Positions 1 to 8,238 of a stretch of 64,000 nt of DNA are shown in pieces. This DNA comes from Bacteroidota bacterium (GTDB taxonomy: Bacteria > Bacteroidota > Bacteroidia > Flavobacteriales > Flavobacteriaceae): positions 1-64,000 of the forward strand of contig JAEYTL010000008.1 in NCBI GenBank assembly GCA_023434025.1. The letters run 5' to 3'. How positions within the stretch are numbered: the first letter of the stretch is position 1; every line of letters starts with the position of its first letter. The position numbers and the translations under genes were made by a program. The notes beneath the pieces are model-generated. The model was not told the DNA's origin. It searched no databases and worked only from the letters and a program-made list of their open reading frames with translations.

Positions 1-312
1 GCCCGGGGCGATTACGGACCGACCATCATACTCAAACATACGTTAAATAATTGTGAATTTTATACGCTGTACGGTCATCTTTCGTTAGAAAGTATAGCTT
101 TGCTAAAAATAAATCAGCGGGTCAAAAAAGGGGAATCTATAGCCACGTTGGGAAATGCGGCTGTTAACGGTGATTATGCTCCTCATTTACATTTTCAGCT
201 CATCAAAAATATCGGAGATTATCAGGGAGATTACCCCGGTGTTTGCAGTGAAAATGACTTAGCTTTTTATCAACACAATTGTCCTGACCCGAATTTGCTT
301 TTAAAAATTTAA
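1..312 (+). CDS. M23-family peptidase, C-terminal part (partial)
   Basis: The reading frame is open from the first base, so this is the last 103 residues of a gene that begins before the window. The visible part has the LytM/M23 zinc-peptidase signature. There is a Tyr-Gly-His-Leu-Ser strand (His26 of the visible part) and the His-Leu-His metal/catalytic pair in PHLHFQL (His62 and His64). Family members cut peptide crosslinks in peptidoglycan, or act as LytM-type regulators outside the inner membrane. The TTG at position 100 could be taken as a start but lies inside the conserved domain, so it is not the true start. The next gene begins 2 bases after the stop, so the two are probably co-transcribed. 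The exact substrate cannot be judged from this fragment. Confidence 0.85.
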   Translation, partial: ARGDYGPTIILKHTLNNCEFYTLYGHLSLESIALLKINQRVKKGESIATLGNAAVNGDYAPHLHFQLIKNIGDYQGDYPGVCSENDLAFYQHNCPDPNLLLKI

Positions 313-313
313 G

Positions 314-793
314 ATGAAAAAAATTGCTTTGATTGGCTGTTTATTAATGCTGATTGGCTGTAAATCCGGCCAGTCTTCGTCCGCCACCAAAAAAGAAGAA
401 AAAAAATCCGAATTGGTTAAAATCAACCTGAACGAAGTCAGTTCCCTACAGAAAAAAAGGGCGTATGAACTGGGAAAAAGGGTACTGCTAACGTGCAACA
501 CCTCTACGTTTAAACCATTTACTCCGGAAGAAGCCACCGAGGAGGTTATTAAAAAAGTTAACAAAGAAAAAATAACCATGACCTGCCAGAACATTCTGCG
601 GGTTTTTGGACAGTTTAACGACATCAAATTAGTAGAAGTTTTACAGACAGACGACAAACAATCTACCGTTTTCAGATACAAATGCGATTATGAAAAAAAG
701 TATAAGATAAAAGAACTCCAAGTTACGATCAACCAAGAAAATAAAGCTACAGCCATTATCACTAAAGACTGGAAAGATGAATACCTCCCATAA
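314..793 (+). CDS. Hypothetical lipoprotein
   Basis: 159 residues. The N-terminus has two lysines, a hydrophobic stretch and a lipobox ending in LIGC (Cys16). It should therefore be a lipoprotein, processed by signal peptidase II and anchored in the envelope. The mature part is lysine-rich and soluble, with two further cysteines (in LTCN and MTCQ) plus one near YKCDYE. I recognise no family. It starts 2 bases after the peptidase gene and its last 17 bases overlap the next gene, so the three form one operon. Function unknown. Confidence 0.75.
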   Translation: MKKIALIGCLLMLIGCKSGQSSSATKKEEKKSELVKINLNEVSSLQKKRAYELGKRVLLTCNTSTFKPFTPEEATEEVIKKVNKEKITMTCQNILRVFGQFNDIKLVEVLQTDDKQSTVFRYKCDYEKKYKIKELQVTINQENKATAIITKDWKDEYLP

Positions 794-1295
794 TTTAATT
801 CTCAAATTCTACGACTCCTTCAGCAAGCATGATGCCGAAACCATGGCAAGCTGTTATCACCCAGATGCCACCTTTCACGACCCCGCTTTCGGAACGTTAA
901 ACCGGGAGGAGGTTTGCAGCATGTGGAAAATGCTTATTGAAAGAAGCAACGGAAACCTCATCATAGAATTCTCTGTTGACAAAGCCAAACAAAAAAAAGG
1001 ACAGGCAAAATGGATTGCCCATTACACCTTTAGCCAAACCAACCGAAAAGTAAAAAATGTGGTTGAAGCAAAATTTAAATTTAAAGACGGTCTCATCATC
1101 AGTCATACGGATTCCTTTAACTTCTGGCATTGGAGCGGAATGGCACTAGGATGGAAAGGTTACCTGTTGGGATGGACGCCATTTTTAAAGAAAAAAGTCA
1201 GGCAACAGGCTACCCTATCGCTGCAAAAATATATGAGCAAGACACTAAAAACCAATCACTTCAGCTCCCCAATTCAAAGTGAAATTATAGCATAG
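777..1295 (+). CDS. NTF2/SnoaL-like protein
   Basis: 172 residues. The N-terminal FYDSFSKHDAETMASCYHPD stretch and the following FHDPAFG are typical of the SnoaL-like fold (NTF2 superfamily), a small alpha+beta barrel used by isomerases, limonene-epoxide hydrolases and many proteins of unknown activity. The C-terminus adds a hydrophobic stretch (WHWSGMALGWKGYLLGWTPF). The start overlaps the lipoprotein gene by 17 bases, which suggests translational coupling. The last 51 bases overlap the 3' end of menC on the other strand. Substrate unknown. Confidence 0.8.
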   Translation: MNTSHNLILKFYDSFSKHDAETMASCYHPDATFHDPAFGTLNREEVCSMWKMLIERSNGNLIIEFSVDKAKQKKGQAKWIAHYTFSQTNRKVKNVVEAKFKFKDGLIISHTDSFNFWHWSGMALGWKGYLLGWTPFLKKKVRQQATLSLQKYMSKTLKTNHFSSPIQSEIIA

Positions 1296-2288
1296 CTCTC
1301 CGTTTTTTACTTCCAGCGGACAAGCGATGTTGTTGGTATAAAGTCCGCCCGTACCCAATCCTTGCGGTAACGGATTATTGAGCGTAAAGGTCCATTGAGC
1401 AATGGCATTCAGACCGATATTGCTTTCTAAAGCGGATGTAATCCACCAACCGATTCCGAATTCTTCAGCCAGTGTTATCCACTCTTTCGTTCCTTTAAAA
1501 CCACCCAACAGACTTGGCTTTAAAATGATGTATTGCGGCTTGATTTTTCGCAGTATTTTTCGTTTTTCTTCCACCGTAAAAATCCCGATCAGTTCTTCGT
1601 CCAATGCGATAGGAAAAGGAGTACTTTTACACAGTTCTGCCATCCTGTCATGTTGGTTTTTAGCGATAGGTTGTTCGATACTATGAATCTTATAACCAGC
1701 TAATTGATTTAATTTACATAAAGCTTCATTTGAACTAAAAGCTCCGTTTGCATCAACCCGGATCTCAATGGTAGTTTCATCAAAATGCTGACGGATAAAA
1801 CGCAACAAACCCAACTCTTTTTCAAAATCAATGGCTCCTATTTTCAATTTAATGCACCGGAAACCATGGGCTAGTTTCTCCTCGATCTGGGCTTTCATAA
1901 ATGCCTCCTCACCCATCCACACTAAACCGTTGATGGCTATATTCTGATGTCCGGAAGTAAATGCCGACGGGAATAGTTCAAACGGTGTCTTACTGTTTAA
2001 AGACAAAAAAGCCATTTCTATCCCAAACTGTATCGAGGGAAATCCGGTCAGTTGATCCCGGAGCTTCTCTGCTCCTAATTCAATGTTTTGGCAGACCCAT
2101 TGCAGTTTTTCTTCATAATCGGGCCGGTCATCAATGCTCAGGGTCCGCAGGATACCGCACTCGCCTATTCCTTTTTTGCCTTCCTGTTCCAGTATAATGA
2201 ACCAGGTTTCCTTTTGGGTTAAAACACCCCTTGAAGTACCGGAGGGTCTTTTAAAATGCAAATCGTATTTTTGATAAGTCGCTTTCAA
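1245..2288 (-). CDS. menC: o-Succinylbenzoate synthase (MenC)
   Basis: 347 residues, enolase superfamily. MenC dehydrates SHCHC to o-succinylbenzoate in menaquinone synthesis. Visible motifs are the catalytic lysine region CIKLKIG, the three metal ligands in order (Asp in RVDANGAF, Glu in SIEQPI, Asp in ALDEEL), and the second catalytic lysine in ILKPSLLGG. The C-terminal ITSALESNIGLNAIAQ strand is typical of MenC rather than of Ala-Glu epimerases. It is the last gene of the minus-strand run that starts with menB, 7 bases downstream of the lactonase gene. Its 3' end runs 51 bases into the convergent SnoaL-like gene. Confidence 0.93.
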   Translation of the reverse strand: MKATYQKYDLHFKRPSGTSRGVLTQKETWFIILEQEGKKGIGECGILRTLSIDDRPDYEEKLQWVCQNIELGAEKLRDQLTGFPSIQFGIEMAFLSLNSKTPFELFPSAFTSGHQNIAINGLVWMGEEAFMKAQIEEKLAHGFRCIKLKIGAIDFEKELGLLRFIRQHFDETTIEIRVDANGAFSSNEALCKLNQLAGYKIHSIEQPIAKNQHDRMAELCKSTPFPIALDEELIGIFTVEEKRKILRKIKPQYIILKPSLLGGFKGTKEWITLAEEFGIGWWITSALESNIGLNAIAQWTFTLNNPLPQGLGTGGLYTNNIACPLEVKNGELCYNFTLNWGAEVIGF

Positions 2289-2295
2289 GGGAGGT

Positions 2296-3417
2296 TCAGT
2301 AACGTTTGATTTTTACACTTGACACGCCGGGAATCCTAATTTCCTGGCCAACTTTCCGGAGTTTGCCGTTTTTTTCATCCCGCTTAAAAACAAATGCATT
2401 TCCGCTGATGGAATTGGTTACAACCAGGAATTTACCCTTTTCATCCAACGCAAATACCCGTGGATGCTCTCCGCCGGTCGGCGTATACTCAATGGTCTTC
2501 AGTTTTCCGTCTTTAGCAATGGAAAAAACGGCAATGTTATTTTCCACTCCCCGGTTACTGGCATACAAAAAGTTTCCGTCCGGCGAAATATGGATATCCG
2601 AACTTTGAAAGTCTCCGTTCATTTTTTCGGGATGAGTTGCCAGCCGCTGTTGGTAGGTCAACTTCCCGTTTTGATAGTCAAATACGGTAATAGTACCGGA
2701 AAGCTCTTCGATCAGGTAAGCCCTTTTTTTATCAGGATGAAAGGTCAGGTGTCTTGGTCCTCCGCCGGGTGTGGTTGGCACAAAAGACATTTCGGCCGGT
2801 TGCAAAGGGGCTTTATTCTCTGCTTCAAACCGATAAACCCGGATTCCGTCTGAACCCAGATCCGGAAAAAACACATAGTCACCATCCGGTGAAAAAACAG
2901 CGGCATGCACATGAGAACTTTCCTGCCTGTCCGGGTTGATACTGCCTTCCGTATAACGAAAGTTTTGTACGAACGGCTCTATCGACCCGTTTTCTAAAAG
3001 CGGAAAAACGGCCACACTTCCATCATTATAATTGGCATTGACCAGCCATTTACCGCTTGGATGTACGGAAACATACACCGGATTAACCCCTCCGCTCTGC
3101 CGGGTATTCACATAAGTCAATGCTCCCGTTACCGGGTCAAACGCATAGCTGCTCACGGTTCCTTCCGGCGTTCGGGTATCCGTACAGGAATAAACATGCT
3201 TGCCGTCCGGAGAAAGTGTGATGAATGAAGGATTAAACACATTCTTTACTGCGGTAACCCTAATTAAATTTCCTGTAATGGTATCTAATTTATATACATA
3301 AATTCCTTCCTTATCTTTGTCTTTGTTATACGATCCAAAAAAAACAAAGGTGCTTTGTGCGGCTGAATTTATACCGTACAGCCAAAGAAGCAGGAATGTT
3401 ATAAAGCGTAAAATCAT
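2296..3417 (-). CDS. Secreted lactonase, YbhE/6-phosphogluconolactonase-type beta-propeller
   Basis: 373 residues with an N-terminal signal peptide (hydrophobic FITFLLLWLYGINSAAQ). The mature part is a seven-bladed propeller of the lactonase family: repeated blades such as FVFFGSYN, ITLSPDGKHVYSC, VSVHPSGKWLVNANYNDGSVAVF and HVHAAVFSPDGDYVFFPDLGSD. E. coli YbhE (Pgl) hydrolyses 6-phosphogluconolactone in the cytosol. This copy is predicted to be exported, so its true lactone substrate is open. It sits in the men operon between the MBL-fold hydrolase and menC with short gaps. No link to menaquinone synthesis is evident. Confidence 0.88.
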   Translation of the reverse strand: MILRFITFLLLWLYGINSAAQSTFVFFGSYNKDKDKEGIYVYKLDTITGNLIRVTAVKNVFNPSFITLSPDGKHVYSCTDTRTPEGTVSSYAFDPVTGALTYVNTRQSGGVNPVYVSVHPSGKWLVNANYNDGSVAVFPLLENGSIEPFVQNFRYTEGSINPDRQESSHVHAAVFSPDGDYVFFPDLGSDGIRVYRFEAENKAPLQPAEMSFVPTTPGGGPRHLTFHPDKKRAYLIEELSGTITVFDYQNGKLTYQQRLATHPEKMNGDFQSSDIHISPDGNFLYASNRGVENNIAVFSIAKDGKLKTIEYTPTGGEHPRVFALDEKGKFLVVTNSISGNAFVFKRDEKNGKLRKVGQEIRIPGVSSVKIKRY

Positions 3418-3434
3418 TTATTCAGGCATCGGAA

Positions 3435-4112
3435 TTACAGCTCAATAAAGTCGCCAATGGCTAACAACATCAGGTCTTTCCCGCTGTTAAAGAACTTTTT
3501 AATAGCCTCTTCATGGTTGATTTCAATGTAACCAAACGTATCATAATGAACGCCTAAGATCTTATCGCATTCCACAAAACCGGCTGCTGTAATAGCATCT
3601 TCCACGTCCATCGTAAAATTGCTTCCGATCGGAAAAACGGCCAGGTCTAATTTTGTACGGAGCGGAATCAGCTTCATGTCCATGGTCAGAGCCGTATCGC
3701 CGGAAATATAAATGTTCTTGCGTTCACCTTCAATGACAAAACCACCGGGATTACCGCCATAGGTTCCATCCGGAAACGAACTGGAATGAACTGCATTGAC
3801 ATATTTTACATTCCCGAAATCAAACTGCCAGCTTCCGCCATGGTTCATCGGGTGGTTCTGAAAGCCTTTGTTCCCGTAGTATGTTGCTATTTCCCAATTG
3901 GACACAATCACGGCATCGGTACGCCGGGCAATCGCCTCCACATCTAATATATGATCCTGGTGGGCATGGGTCAGTAAAATATAATCTGCTCTTAACGAAT
4001 CGATATCAATGTGAGCGGCTTTCGGGTTAGCCGAAATAAACGGATCAACCAGAATGTGTTTTCCTCCCACTTCAATGCCTAACGCAGCATGACCGTAAAA
4101 TGTAATTTTCAT
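3435..4112 (-). CDS. Metal-dependent hydrolase, UPF0173 / MBL fold
   Basis: 225 residues from the chosen ATG at 4112 (MKITFYGHA). The longer frame to 4166 would overlap menA and adds a non-conserved leader, so I reject it. The N-terminal KITFYGHAAL...HILVDPFIS and the metal motif THAHQDH are those of UPF0173 proteins, a metallo-beta-lactamase-fold family related to UlaG and RNase Z. A second histidine (AVHSSSFPDG) and the Asp in YISGDTAL complete the usual metal site. It is cytosolic. The reaction is unknown for most members. It lies 17 bases downstream of menA. Confidence 0.9.
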   Translation of the reverse strand: MKITFYGHAALGIEVGGKHILVDPFISANPKAAHIDIDSLRADYILLTHAHQDHILDVEAIARRTDAVIVSNWEIATYYGNKGFQNHPMNHGGSWQFDFGNVKYVNAVHSSSFPDGTYGGNPGGFVIEGERKNIYISGDTALTMDMKLIPLRTKLDLAVFPIGSNFTMDVEDAITAAGFVECDKILGVHYDTFGYIEINHEEAIKKFFNSGKDLMLLAIGDFIEL

Positions 4113-4129
4113 AGCCTGAAATTTTATAG

Positions 4130-5071
4130 TTAAACAATAATATCTGAGATAAAATAGATCAAACAAAGCGACAGTAACAGGGAAACCAAAAAGGTACTGA
4201 TGGCCAGCCTTTTTAATTCCGGGTCAAGATCTGCCGGGTTTTTGGTTCTTTTCACCCGCAGGAGATGGCCGATGATGGGCAGAAAGACAATCAAATAAAG
4301 ATACTGATCAATCGCAAATTGCTGCACAATGCCAAAAATCAATAACAACAGCATGGCGGTTATCAGTAAAAAGTAATGGTACTGCCGGGCTTTCTCGCCC
4401 CCCATTTTTACCACAATCGTATTTTTTCCGGCTTTTCTGTCTGAATCCTCATCCCGCATATTGTTCAGGTTCAGCACGCCTACACTCAAAAAGCCGATGG
4501 CAACAGCCGGCAGGAGCAGGCTCCAGTCAAACACTTTCGAAAACATAAAATAGGAACCATAGGTACTGACCAGCCCAAAGAACACGAACACAAAAACATC
4601 TCCATATCCTTTGTAGCCATACGCTCCTTTTCCCACCGTATATCGTATGGCTGAGGCAATCGCAATAATACCGAGGGCCAGAAAAAACAGCGAATAATAC
4701 AAATACTGCAACCCGAAAGCCGCATAAATTAACCAGATGGCCGATAAAAAAGTTAAAAAAGCAGTTATAACGATAGCTCTTTTCATGGCTGAAGGCGAAA
4801 TGACACCGCTCTGCAAAGCCCTTTTAGGCCCGATACGGTCATCGTTATCAGTCCCTTTTACACCATCACCGTAATCATTGGCAAAATTTGACAAAACCTG
4901 TAAACCAATGGTGGTTAACATCAGTAAACCGAATATTTTCCAACTGAACACCTGGGTTGGCGTCAGTACGTTTTCCGTCGGTTTAGACAAGGCATAAAAA
5001 CTTCCTACCAATATGCCGGACACCGAAAGCGGTAATGTTCTCACCCGGGCGGCTTCAATCCAATGCTTCAT
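4130..5071 (-). CDS. menA: 1,4-Dihydroxy-2-naphthoate prenyltransferase (MenA)
   Basis: 313 residues, integral membrane UbiA-superfamily enzyme that attaches the polyprenyl tail to DHNA, giving demethylmenaquinone. The two Asp-rich, Mg-diphosphate-binding motifs are clear: NFANDYGDGVKGTDND near residue 65-80 and NNMRDEDSDRKAGKNT near residue 205-220. About eight to nine hydrophobic helices follow the usual pattern. The N-terminal WIEAARVRTLPLSVSGIL is characteristic of MenA. It lies in the menB-to-menC operon downstream of the PH-domain pair. Confidence 0.95.
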   Translation of the reverse strand: MKHWIEAARVRTLPLSVSGILVGSFYALSKPTENVLTPTQVFSWKIFGLLMLTTIGLQVLSNFANDYGDGVKGTDNDDRIGPKRALQSGVISPSAMKRAIVITAFLTFLSAIWLIYAAFGLQYLYYSLFFLALGIIAIASAIRYTVGKGAYGYKGYGDVFVFVFFGLVSTYGSYFMFSKVFDWSLLLPAVAIGFLSVGVLNLNNMRDEDSDRKAGKNTIVVKMGGEKARQYHYFLLITAMLLLLIFGIVQQFAIDQYLYLIVFLPIIGHLLRVKRTKNPADLDPELKRLAISTFLVSLLLSLCLIYFISDIIV

Positions 5072-5115
5072 GATTGTTTTAATTTAGTATGCAAAAGTAA
5101 GGTAAATTTAACGAT

Positions 5116-6615
5116 TTACATCCAATTTCGGTTGCTGCGTTCCGCTTCATACAACCAATAATTAATCCATGGCTTCAAGGCGGTATAATCTGCAAATTTA
5201 AACGACAGATCACCTGCTGCCGTATGCAGGGTCATGTGCACCACATCTGAACGCTTGTGCCAGAGATACTGTTTGGTGGTAACCCCCTGGATTTTATACG
5301 GTTCTATCAGTTGATGCCGTACGTCCCAGGCATTTCCTTTAAAGATGATAAAATCTTTACTGAGCATCAACCGGTAATTTTTAAACCGGAAAAAAACAAT
5401 AATACCCACCAATACCACATAGGCTATCATAAGGGGAAAAAAGTGCTGCAACAGTTCGAAAACAGAAAATGCCAGACCGGTAAAAACTGCACAGGGCAAC
5501 AGAATACTCCATATAAAAGCTTTAATCAGGTAACGGTAATTGGGTTCCAAAATCGTCTCTGCCTGAGGCATTTTTTCCAAAATCATCTGCAGGATAGCTT
5601 CTTTTTCATCCGGGTCGCAACCGGGCACTTCAATATCGTTGCTGTATTTTCCTTCCGCATCTACCTCATTCCCCGTAGAAGCCTGCTTAAGGCGTATATC
5701 AAACAAACCAAGTTTCCGCTGAAAGAAGTTCTGGCTAAAAGCCGTAACCTGTACCTTAGCCGGTTTGAGTAAGGTGTTCTTTCTGGCAAACAACCCATGA
5801 CTGATGGCCAGGGCTTTTTGCCGGAGTACGATCTGATAATCAAAATATTTAACCACCGTCCGGATCAGATTGATCAACAACACCACCATTAAAATACCGA
5901 TTAAAAAAAAGGAAATGGAAAAATAGGCCAGCCCCCTGTCCACCAAACCGTTTACATGCTCTTCATCTACTTCAAAAGAATTGACCACATCGTGAAATCC
6001 GCCGTATAACGATCCGGCAAAACCGATCAGCAGGGCAATGCTTTTGCCATAATTGGACGTAACTCCAACCTTCAAAAGCGTCGGGAAGCTTATTTTTAAA
6101 AATGGTTGGTCAGCCCCCGCCGGTTGGTCGGGTAAAGCTTCTGCCGTATTTTTTTCATACGAAAGTAATCTGTCTTTCAGGTGCAGGGCCATTTGATTGT
6201 CTACAGCCCGTATGCTGGCTTCTTTTTTATTGCTTCCGGCCGTATCGATGTCAACACTGAAAACCCCTACCAGTTTCTGAATGACCGACTGGTTAATGTT
6301 CACCTGTTGGATTTTATCCAGCTGGATCGCAATCTTGTTTTTGGTGATTATCCCTTTCTGAATCACGAATTCCTGCTTTTCTGCATCCAGAAAAAAAGTA
6401 AAATTCCGGTATTTTAAATAAGCAATCACTGCGATCAGGGAAAACAGCACCACAGCTCCGATAACCACCCCATACATTTTACTCCAGTCAAACTTATAGA
6501 TCATCACTAAAAGCGGAGCCCAAAGAGCACGGATAATTTGCTGTGACGTATCGGCAAACATAATGGCAATGCCTTTAACAGACTGCCGCTGGGGTTTACT
6601 AAAATCGTTAGACAT
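5116..6615 (-). CDS. Bacterial PH domain membrane protein (YdbT-like)
   Basis: 499 residues with several hydrophobic pairs and three repeated bPH2-type (DUF304) segments, near residues 65-140, 255-330 and 400-480. Each has a YDYQIVLRQKALAIS-like or IQKGIITKNKIAIQLDKIQQV strand pattern. It matches the YdbT partner of the YdbS/YdbT pair of membrane PH proteins known from Bacillus and widespread in Bacteroidota. Molecular function is poorly defined. The upstream gene is the short YdbS-like partner (12-base gap). Its position inside a menaquinone operon may only reflect shared transcription. Confidence 0.85.
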   Translation of the reverse strand: MSNDFSKPQRQSVKGIAIMFADTSQQIIRALWAPLLVMIYKFDWSKMYGVVIGAVVLFSLIAVIAYLKYRNFTFFLDAEKQEFVIQKGIITKNKIAIQLDKIQQVNINQSVIQKLVGVFSVDIDTAGSNKKEASIRAVDNQMALHLKDRLLSYEKNTAEALPDQPAGADQPFLKISFPTLLKVGVTSNYGKSIALLIGFAGSLYGGFHDVVNSFEVDEEHVNGLVDRGLAYFSISFFLIGILMVVLLINLIRTVVKYFDYQIVLRQKALAISHGLFARKNTLLKPAKVQVTAFSQNFFQRKLGLFDIRLKQASTGNEVDAEGKYSNDIEVPGCDPDEKEAILQMILEKMPQAETILEPNYRYLIKAFIWSILLPCAVFTGLAFSVFELLQHFFPLMIAYVVLVGIIVFFRFKNYRLMLSKDFIIFKGNAWDVRHQLIEPYKIQGVTTKQYLWHKRSDVVHMTLHTAAGDLSFKFADYTALKPWINYWLYEAERSNRNWM

Positions 6616-6627
6616 GATGGTTAGTTT

Positions 6628-7248
6628 TTAATTTTCGGTGTCGGTACCTGTTTCCTGTTCAGCGGTATCCGAAGCCTGAATTGTCTCCGGCATCTCAACC
6701 GGAACAACTGTCTCTTCTGTCAGAACGGTACTTTCCTCCAACACCTCAACCTGATTCAACAAGAACAATTTGATCCGTTCTGCTTCCTCCTTAGGCAAAC
6801 CGGGTACCCGCAAATCGCTGCTGCTTCCACCGGCTGTAAAAACCTGCAATTCGCTCAGCTGGTACATTCTGGAAAAAACACCTTCATGCAGGGCTACATG
6901 CTGAATGCGGTTAAACGGAATAGCTGTGGTCGTGGTCGATAAAATCCCTCTGCGGAACAACACATCCTTTTCCCGGAGAGCATAGCCTTTTTTCCGGAAG
7001 CTGATGTTGGAGAGCCAAAACAAAAGGACTATCAAAACCACTAAAAGCGTAACCCATAGGATCACATTTTCGCGAACGGTTTCGTTAAAAAGGATCAGTA
7101 ATGTGAGTCCGGCGGCCAGCAGCACTGAAAAAATTGCATTGCTGATGTAAACCACATTTAAATAATGTTTGTTTAACGGCTTGAACGATACCGATTCAAA
7201 TTCAGGTAATGTATCAAATGAAACTGTTGTATTGGTAAATTCTTTCAA
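6628..7248 (-). CDS. Bacterial PH domain membrane protein (YdbS-like)
   Basis: 206 residues. Two closely spaced membrane helices (about residues 35-82) are followed by one bPH2 domain with the hallmark KGYALREKDVLFRRG, FNRIQHVALHEGVFSRMYQLSEL and RVPGLPKEEA elements. The C-terminal 50 residues are acidic and Thr/Glu-rich, probably disordered. It is the short partner of the 499-residue protein encoded 12 bases downstream. It follows menB by 24 bases, consistent with one transcript. Biochemical role unknown. Confidence 0.85.
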   Translation of the reverse strand: MKEFTNTTVSFDTLPEFESVSFKPLNKHYLNVVYISNAIFSVLLAAGLTLLILFNETVRENVILWVTLLVVLIVLLFWLSNISFRKKGYALREKDVLFRRGILSTTTTAIPFNRIQHVALHEGVFSRMYQLSELQVFTAGGSSSDLRVPGLPKEEAERIKLFLLNQVEVLEESTVLTEETVVPVEMPETIQASDTAEQETGTDTEN

Positions 7249-7272
7249 CGCTTTTATTTTTTCAGTTTATCA

Positions 7273-8112
7273 CTAAGGAATCCACTTTTTTTCAAAATTG
7301 GGCTTTCTCTTTTCCAAAAAGGCATTTCTGCCCTCTTTGGCTTCGTCAGTCATATAAGCCAGGCGAGTGGCTTCGCCGGCAAAAACCTGCTGCCCCACCA
7401 TACCGTCGTCGGTCAGGTTCATTGCAAATTTCAGCATTTTGATAGAGGTTGGCGATTTTGCCAGGATTTCCTGAGCCCATTCATAGGCAGTGGCTTCTAA
7501 TTCATCGTGTGGAATCACGGCGTTTACCATACCCATTTCAAAGGCTTCCTGGGCGGAATAGTTTCTTCCTAAAAAGAAAATTTCCCGTGCTTTTTTCTGT
7601 CCCACCATCTTGGCCAGGTAGGCTGATCCGTAACCGCCGTCAAAGCTGGTTACATCCGCATCGGTCTGTTTAAAAATGGCGTGCTCCTTACTGGCCAGCG
7701 TCAGATCGCAAACCACGTGCAGGCTGTGTCCTCCCCCAACAGCCCAGCCCGGTACCACGGCAATAACAGCTTTAGGCATAAAACGGATTAACCGCTGTAC
7801 TTCCAGGATGTTTAAACGGTGCATCCCGTCATCCCCCACATACCCCTGATGGCCTCTCGCCCGTTGGTCGCCTCCGCTGCAGAACGAATAAACTCCGTCT
7901 TTAGGCGAAGGTCCTTCTGCCGAAAGCAACACGACACCAATTGACGTGTCTTCCTGGGCATCATAAAAAGCCTGGTAGAGCTCTGCCGTTGTTTTGGGCC
8001 GGAATGCATTGCGTACTTCCGGACGGTTAAATGCGATACGGGCTACGCCATTGCACTTTTTATAGGTAATATCTTCAAATTCTTTGGCGGTCTGCCAATT
8101 TATTTCTGCCAT
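7273..8112 (-). CDS. menB: 1,4-Dihydroxy-2-naphthoyl-CoA synthase (MenB)
   Basis: 279 residues, crotonase fold. It closes the second ring of the naphthoquinone from o-succinylbenzoyl-CoA. The oxyanion-hole segments FCSGGDQRARG (about residues 78-87) and GGGHSLHVVCD (126-136) are intact, as is SFDGGYGSAYLA (156-167). Asp151 in KQTDADV occupies the position that is Gly in the bicarbonate-dependent E. coli-type enzymes, so this should be the type II, bicarbonate-independent form. It is the first gene of the minus-strand men operon. The 126-base spacer to the divergent peptidase gene must hold the promoter; the best -7 match there (TATTTTTA) is imperfect. Confidence 0.95.
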   Translation of the reverse strand: MAEINWQTAKEFEDITYKKCNGVARIAFNRPEVRNAFRPKTTAELYQAFYDAQEDTSIGVVLLSAEGPSPKDGVYSFCSGGDQRARGHQGYVGDDGMHRLNILEVQRLIRFMPKAVIAVVPGWAVGGGHSLHVVCDLTLASKEHAIFKQTDADVTSFDGGYGSAYLAKMVGQKKAREIFFLGRNYSAQEAFEMGMVNAVIPHDELEATAYEWAQEILAKSPTSIKMLKFAMNLTDDGMVGQQVFAGEATRLAYMTDEAKEGRNAFLEKRKPNFEKKWIP

Positions 8113-8238
8113 AATGATGTGATTTAAGCGTAAAAATACTATTTTTAGCTTTTTAAATAAAGAAATTCAGGCATGAAAAAAAATCATTTTGCCTAAATTA
8201 CTAAATTAAAGTACATTACATTTTTAAAATACCCTTTT

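Noticed and set aside
5257..5772. 171-codon plus-strand frame
   Set aside because: Antisense to the YdbT-like gene; no domain or signal is visible.
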